From positions 357,630 through 421,629 of the forward strand of contig NZ_JAGYXY010000004.1 in assembly GCF_018362775.1 (NCBI RefSeq): a DNA stretch of 64,000 nucleotides. The letters run 5' to 3'. Under the pieces are notes generated by a model, which saw only the letters and a list, made by a program, of their open reading frames with translations, was not told the DNA's origin and did no database searches. The DNA is from Alistipes montrealensis. GTDB taxonomy: Bacteria > Bacteroidota > Bacteroidia > Bacteroidales > Rikenellaceae. Every line of letters starts with the position of its first letter. The first letter of the stretch is position 1. This document shows, piece after piece, positions 59,526-64,000 of the stretch. The translations under genes were made by a program, and so were the position numbers.

Positions 59526-62015
59526 ATGATTTACCCTGCCACATTCGAGCAGAAAATAGGTTTCGACCGGCTCCGTGAGCAGGTCGCAGGGCGTTGTACC
59601 ATGCGCGCCGCCCGTGAACGGCTGGCCGCGGAGGGTTTCTCGACCTCTGCGCGCGAGATCGAACTCCGGTTGTCTCTGGCCGACGAAATGCGCCTGCTCC
59701 TGGACATGGAGCACGATTTTCCCGGGGGCGAATACCCCGATGTCGATTACATCGTCGCCAAACTGCGTGTCGAAGGCTCGTTCCTCGACGTGGAGGAGGT
59801 CGTGACCCTGCGCCGCGCGCTGGCCGCGATCGGCGGCATCGTTTCGTTCATCCTCAACCGTGAAGAGCGTTATCCGGCCCTTTATGCCCGTACGCGCGGT
59901 GTCGCGGCGTTTCCCGAGATCGTACAGCGCATCGACGGCATCCTCGACCGCTTCGGCAACGTCAAGGACAATGCGTCGCCCGCCCTGCAGGAGATTCGCC
60001 GCTCCATTCGCGAACGCGAAGGGCAGGCCGCCAAGCGGCTGCAGGCCGTGCTGGCCTCGGCCAAGGGGGCGGGTATCGTCGACGCCGACGCCCAGATTTC
60101 GATCCGCGAAGGCAAGGCCGTGATTCCGGTGTCGGCGGCCAACAAACGCAAACTGAGCGGCTTTATCCACGACGAATCGGCGACGGGAAAGACTTTTTAC
60201 GTCGAGCCGGTCGAGGTGGTGGAGATCAACAACGAACTGCGCGAACTGGAATATGCCGAGCGGCGCGAGATCGTGCGCATCCTTACGGAGTTTACCGAAG
60301 CGATCCGTCCCGATGCGGGGCTGATCGCCGATTCGGGCGACTACCTCGCCGAGATCGACATGCTGCGTGCCAAGGGCCGCTGGGCTTCGGAGAACGGGTG
60401 TGTGAAGCCGATCCTTTCGACCGACGACCGGCTGGTGCTGAAGAATGCCCGCCATCCGCTGTTGCAGCAGACGCTGCGCGCTGCCGGGCGCGAGATCGTG
60501 CCGCTGGATTTGCAGCTCGACCGCCGCAAGCATATCCTCGTCATTTCGGGTCCTAATGCCGGCGGTAAGTCGGTGTGCCTGAAAACCACCGGTATCGTGC
60601 AGTATATGTTCCAGTGCGGATTTCCGGTTCCGGCCTCGGAGGTTTCGGAACTGCCCGTCTTCACGAGTATTTTCATCGACATCGGCGACGAACAGTCGAT
60701 CGACAACGACCTGTCGACCTATTCGTCGCACCTGCTCAATATGAAGCACATGTTGGCCGGGGCTTCCGGCCGCACATTGGTGCTGATCGATGAATTCGGG
60801 TCGGGAACCGAGCCGATCATCGGCGGGGCCATCGCCGAGGCGATTCTCGAACGGCTGCTCGACAAAGGGTGTTACGGCGTGATTACGACCCACTATGCCA
60901 ATATCAAGTATTACGCTTCGTCGGTAGAGGGCATCGCCAACGGTGCGATGATGTTCGACGTGCAGAATATCCGGCCGTTGTTCCGCCTCGAAACGGGAAA
61001 GCCGGGCAGTTCGTTCGCGGTGGAGATCGCCCGTAAGATCGGGCTTCCGGAGGATATTATCCGTGCTGCGAGCGAGAAGGCCGGGTCGGACCATGTCAAT
61101 ATCGAAAAACAACTGCGCGAGATCGCCCGCGACAAACACTACTGGGAACAGAAGCGCGACCGCATCCGCCTGACGGACCGCAAGGTCGAGGAACTGGAAC
61201 AGAATTATGCCGAGCAGTTGGCGAAGATCCGCGCCGAACGGCAGGAAATTCTGAAAAAAGCCAAGCAGGAGGCACAGCAGCTGATTGCCGACGCCAACAG
61301 GCAGATCGAGAATACCATCAAAACCATCCGCGAGGCGCAGGCCGAGAAGGAGCTGACGCGGCTGGCGCGGCGCGAGCTGGACGACTTCCGCGAAGTGGTC
61401 GAGAAGGCCGATTCGGCCGAGAAGGAGGCCTCCGTGGCGCGTGAGATCGAGCGCATCGAACGCCGCCGCCAGCGCCGCGCCGAGCGCAAGGCGCAGCCGG
61501 ACGCGAAGGCTCCGGATGCCGCGCCGGAACCCGAGAAGCCGTGCGAGGTGGTTGCCGGATCGAAGGTCCGCATGACCGGGCAGGATATGGTCGGCGTGGT
61601 GCAATCGGTGAAGGGTAAACGGGCTCAGGTGGCGTTCGGACAGATACTTACGACGGTGGATAAAAGCCTGCTGACGGTGGTGTCGAACAACGAATACCGC
61701 GAGGCGACGCGTCCCGTTGCGGCCCGCACGGTCGTGTCGGTGGACATTTCGTCGCGCAAGCTCAACTTCAAGGACCACATCGACGTGCGTGGTATGCGCG
61801 CTTCGGAGGCCCTGGACGAGGTGCGGAACTTTATCGACGATGCCCTGATGGTGGGAGTCGGCACGGTGTCGATTCTCCACGGCAAGGGTACGGGCGCTCT
61901 GAAGGAGGAGATTCGCCGTTATCTGCGGACGGTTCCCGAGATCGCCTCGGCGGCCGATGAACATGCGGACCGAGGCGGGGCGGGGATTACGATCGTGACG
62001 TTTGATTTGTCGTGA
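59526..62015 (+). CDS. mutS2: Endonuclease MutS2
   Basis: The 829-residue protein has the MutS core and clamp helices, the Walker A motif GPNAGGKS (342-349), Walker B with LVLIDEFGSGTEP, the signature STYSSHLLNMKHML, a long coiled coil (about 520-650) and a C-terminal Smr nuclease domain (from about 750, IDVRGMRASEALDEV and ILHGKGTGALKEEIRRYL). There is no mismatch-recognition domain I, as expected for MutS2, which acts on recombination intermediates or collided ribosomes rather than in mismatch repair. The start at 59526 follows the A-rich repeat directly. Confidence 0.95.
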   Translation: MIYPATFEQKIGFDRLREQVAGRCTMRAARERLAAEGFSTSAREIELRLSLADEMRLLLDMEHDFPGGEYPDVDYIVAKLRVEGSFLDVEEVVTLRRALAAIGGIVSFILNREERYPALYARTRGVAAFPEIVQRIDGILDRFGNVKDNASPALQEIRRSIREREGQAAKRLQAVLASAKGAGIVDADAQISIREGKAVIPVSAANKRKLSGFIHDESATGKTFYVEPVEVVEINNELRELEYAERREIVRILTEFTEAIRPDAGLIADSGDYLAEIDMLRAKGRWASENGCVKPILSTDDRLVLKNARHPLLQQTLRAAGREIVPLDLQLDRRKHILVISGPNAGGKSVCLKTTGIVQYMFQCGFPVPASEVSELPVFTSIFIDIGDEQSIDNDLSTYSSHLLNMKHMLAGASGRTLVLIDEFGSGTEPIIGGAIAEAILERLLDKGCYGVITTHYANIKYYASSVEGIANGAMMFDVQNIRPLFRLETGKPGSSFAVEIARKIGLPEDIIRAASEKAGSDHVNIEKQLREIARDKHYWEQKRDRIRLTDRKVEELEQNYAEQLAKIRAERQEILKKAKQEAQQLIADANRQIENTIKTIREAQAEKELTRLARRELDDFREVVEKADSAEKEASVAREIERIERRRQRRAERKAQPDAKAPDAAPEPEKPCEVVAGSKVRMTGQDMVGVVQSVKGKRAQVAFGQILTTVDKSLLTVVSNNEYREATRPVAARTVVSVDISSRKLNFKDHIDVRGMRASEALDEVRNFIDDALMVGVGTVSILHGKGTGALKEEIRRYLRTVPEIASAADEHADRGGAGITIVTFDLS

Positions 62016-62328
62016 TTTCGCAGTCTGCGTCCGCGGGGCTTCTTTGTACTTTTTGACCGCAAAAAGTACCAAAAACTCTCCGGCGGAGGCCTTGCCTACA
62101 ACGTCCCGGCTAACGTTCGAAACGGGCGCCTATTCGCGGGGGCGCACGCGCCCGGCCCCGTTTCTTGCCACTTTTAGCCGGATCGTTGTTTCACGGCTCC
62201 GGCATCGGGTCGGAATCCTGCGCTGCTTTTTGCCGATCAAAAAGCGGCAACGGACACCAGTTGCAGACTGCAAAATGGTTTCGTACTTTTGAAAATGAAA
62301 GTACAAAAGATAAACTATTGGATATTTT
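62016..62328. repeat. Intergenic cluster of related short hairpins before murF-alr
   Basis: This gap holds a perfect 10-bp inverted repeat GTACTTTTTG/CAAAAAGTAC (62046-62055 and 62060-62069), a related 8-bp one GCTTTTTG/CAAAAAGC (62225-62232 and 62238-62245) and a 7-bp one GTACTTT/AAAGTAC (62283-62289 and 62298-62304) that overlaps the promoter. The GC-rich middle (62080-62200) has no convincing ORF. It looks like a mobile or dispersed intergenic repeat, but other copies are needed to show that. Confidence 0.55.
62261..62291 (+). promoter_or_regulatory. Promoter of murF-alr
   Basis: TACTTTTG (62284-62291) is an exact -7 match and TTGC (62261-62264) lies exactly 19 bases upstream. The ATG follows 37 bases after the -7 box. 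Confidence 0.65.
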
Positions 62329-64000
62329 ATGAAATATCTTCTTTCGCAAATCGCCGCCGTCGTGGGCGGTAAGTTCTCGGGAACGGACTGTGACGTGCAG
62401 TCGGTGGTGACCGACAGCCGTTCGCTGACGTGCGAACTGGGCTCGGGACCGATGTTCGTCGCCATGTGCGGCGCGAACCACGATTCGCACGCGTTTATCG
62501 CACAGATGTACGCGCGAGGAGTGCGGGCTTTCCTGGTCGAACGGCCCGTCGAAACGCTCCCGGGCTGCGGTTACGTGCTCGTGGAGAATGCCATTGCCGC
62601 TTTGCAGTGCCTGGCGGCCTACCACCGGGCGCAGTTCAAGGGTACGGTGGTGGGCATCACCGGGTCGAACGGCAAGACGGTCATCAAGGAGTGGATCGCC
62701 GAGGAACTGCCTGCGGGGATGAAGTGCTACCGCTCGCCCAAGAGCTACAATTCGCAGTTGGGCGTGCCGCTGTCGGTGCTGATGATCGAGGGCGATGAAC
62801 AACTGGCGCTGATCGAAGCCGGAATTTCGAAGCCCGGTGAGATGGCGCGCCTGGAGCGCATCATCCGTCCCGACGTGGTGGTTTTCACCTCGATTGGCGA
62901 TGCGCATCAGGAAAATTTCCTCAATCTGGAACAAAAATGTATCGAAAAAATGGTGCTGGCCCACAGCGCCAAAACGATCGTCTATCATAGTTATTACGAA
63001 CCGTTGGGCCGCATGATCGCATCGCATTTCGCGGGGCGGAAACTCTGTGACGCGGCGGCCTGCCGCGAGGTTCCGGAGGCGGTGATCGGCAATGCGGCGT
63101 CGCGCCGCAACGCCCAGATCGTCGAGGCGTTCTGTGCGGCGATGGGGTATCCCGCACCGTCGTTTACGGAGGCTCCCGAGGTGGCCATGCGTCTCGAAGT
63201 CAAGGACGGCATCAACGACTCGGTGCTGATCAACGACGCTTACAGCCTCGACCTCAATTCGTTGGCGCTGGCGCTGGATTATCTGCACAACGTGGCGCTT
63301 TCGCGCCGCCGGACGTTGGTGTTGTCGGACATCGCGCAGAGCGGCCTGACGGACGACGAACTTTACAGCCGCGTGGCGGGGATGGTCTCGCGGGCGGGCA
63401 TCGACACGCTGATCGGTATCGGGCCGAAACTGAAACGTTACGCCTCGCTGTTCGACTGTGACAAGGAGTTTTACGCTTCGACCGACGAGTGCATCGCCCG
63501 CATCGGCCGCCGGGCCGTGGCGGGGCGTGCCGTACTGCTGAAAGGCGCCCGGGAGTACCGTTTCGAGAAGTTGGCCCACGCGCTGGCGCGTAAGAGTCAT
63601 ACGACGGTGCTGGAGGTCGATCTCGATGCCATGATCCACAATCTCAATTATTTCCGCTCGAAACTCGATTTCTCTGCGAAGCTCGTAGCGATGGTCAAGG
63701 CCGGGTCTTACGGTGCGGGCGATTTCGAGGTGGCGCAGATGCTCCAGCACCAGGGTGTCGACTACCTCGCCGTGGCGTTTGCCGACGAGGGCGTGCTGCT
63801 GCGCGAACGGGGGATTACGATGCCTGTCGTGGTGCTGAACGCCGATGCCGACAGCTTCGATGTGATGATCGCCAACCGCCTCGAACCCGAGATATACAGT
63901 TTCCGCTCGCTCGCCGACTTTGCCGACGCGGTGTCGCACGCCGGGGAAATCCGCTACCCGATCCACCTGAAACTCGATACGGGCATGCACCGGCTGGGAT
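62329..64000 (+). CDS. murF: Bifunctional UDP-MurNAc-tripeptide:D-Ala-D-Ala ligase / alanine racemase, 3' end outside the window
   Basis: About 557 residues are present. The N-terminal MurF part has the Mur-ligase Walker loop GSNGKT (112-117), SPKSYNSQLGVPLS and the tail domain (INDSVLINDAYSLDLNSLALAL). From about residue 425 an alanine racemase domain begins (EVDLDAMIHNLNYFRS) with the pyridoxal-binding Lys457 in VKAGSYGAG and LKLDTGMHRLG at the window edge. This fusion is known in Bacteroidetes: the racemase makes D-Ala and the ligase adds D-Ala-D-Ala to the peptidoglycan precursor. Whether the racemase half is complete cannot be judged here. Confidence 0.95.
   Translation, partial: MKYLLSQIAAVVGGKFSGTDCDVQSVVTDSRSLTCELGSGPMFVAMCGANHDSHAFIAQMYARGVRAFLVERPVETLPGCGYVLVENAIAALQCLAAYHRAQFKGTVVGITGSNGKTVIKEWIAEELPAGMKCYRSPKSYNSQLGVPLSVLMIEGDEQLALIEAGISKPGEMARLERIIRPDVVVFTSIGDAHQENFLNLEQKCIEKMVLAHSAKTIVYHSYYEPLGRMIASHFAGRKLCDAAACREVPEAVIGNAASRRNAQIVEAFCAAMGYPAPSFTEAPEVAMRLEVKDGINDSVLINDAYSLDLNSLALALDYLHNVALSRRRTLVLSDIAQSGLTDDELYSRVAGMVSRAGIDTLIGIGPKLKRYASLFDCDKEFYASTDECIARIGRRAVAGRAVLLKGAREYRFEKLAHALARKSHTTVLEVDLDAMIHNLNYFRSKLDFSAKLVAMVKAGSYGAGDFEVAQMLQHQGVDYLAVAFADEGVLLRERGITMPVVVLNADADSFDVMIANRLEPEIYSFRSLADFADAVSHAGEIRYPIHLKLDTGMHRLG

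Overview
The window looks like a chromosomal piece of a high-GC member of the order Bacteroidales, most probably Alistipes or a close relative in the Rikenellaceae. That placement is inferred from two SusC/SusD pairs, an ECF sigma/FecR anti-sigma pair, many lipoproteins with BACON domains, a fused MurF-alanine racemase, Bacteroidetes-type promoters (TTTG, about 19 bp, TAnnTTTG) and coding DNA that is clearly GC-rich with AT-rich gaps. No phage, insertion sequence, CRISPR array or rRNA operon was seen.

Layout. 1-15787 (minus): one tightly spaced eight-gene operon for the cell surface. In order of transcription it encodes a BACON lipoprotein, a 1180-residue leucine-rich-repeat (BspA/DUF285-like) lipoprotein, a BACON/FISUMP-like lipoprotein, a subtilisin-family lipoprotein, a fibronectin-III lipoprotein, SusC-like and SusD-like proteins, and a lipoprotein cut by the window edge. 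It has a protease and adhesin-like proteins but no glycoside hydrolase. 16218-20772 (plus): a U32 protein with an rRNA-methyltransferase-like protein, a small membrane protein, an AraC regulator and a DUF4405 membrane protein whose 3' end runs into a decayed antisense copy of a chrA 3' end.

20935-31230 (minus): rsmE followed by six genes for a membrane complex related to hydrogenase-4/complex I, then a split ChrA-type transporter pair with a small periplasmic protein between them, then a one-TM protein. The six subunits (HyfB, C, E, F, G and a fused ferredoxin/HyfI) keep the ion-translocating parts. By eye they have lost the Ni-Fe cysteines of the large subunit, all the N2-cluster cysteines of the small subunit and the ligands of one of two ferredoxin clusters. 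This energy-converting-hydrogenase-related complex without an obvious catalytic centre is the best candidate for an uncharacterised system in the window.

31321-37198: two tandem M3 peptidases, an HTH-like Bacteroidales protein and a possible 44-residue protein. 37199-47314 (plus): a sigma/FecR-regulated SusCD locus with a secreted endonuclease/exonuclease/phosphatase-family protein and a DUF5689/BACON protein. 47421-50356: tRNA-Gln(CTG), an MFS nucleoside permease, ElaA acetyltransferase and a ferredoxin-nitroreductase. 50418-53746 (minus): a 57-residue small protein, a fimbrillin/BACON lipoprotein and a DNA/RNA non-specific nuclease domain that is separated from the lipoprotein only by an in-frame TGA. 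53994-64000: housekeeping envelope and DNA genes (lptD, amidase, MCE protein, mutS2, murF-alr). Three exact nine-base C/G tracts lie near the 5' ends of surface-protein genes or small ORFs and are candidates for slipped-strand switching.
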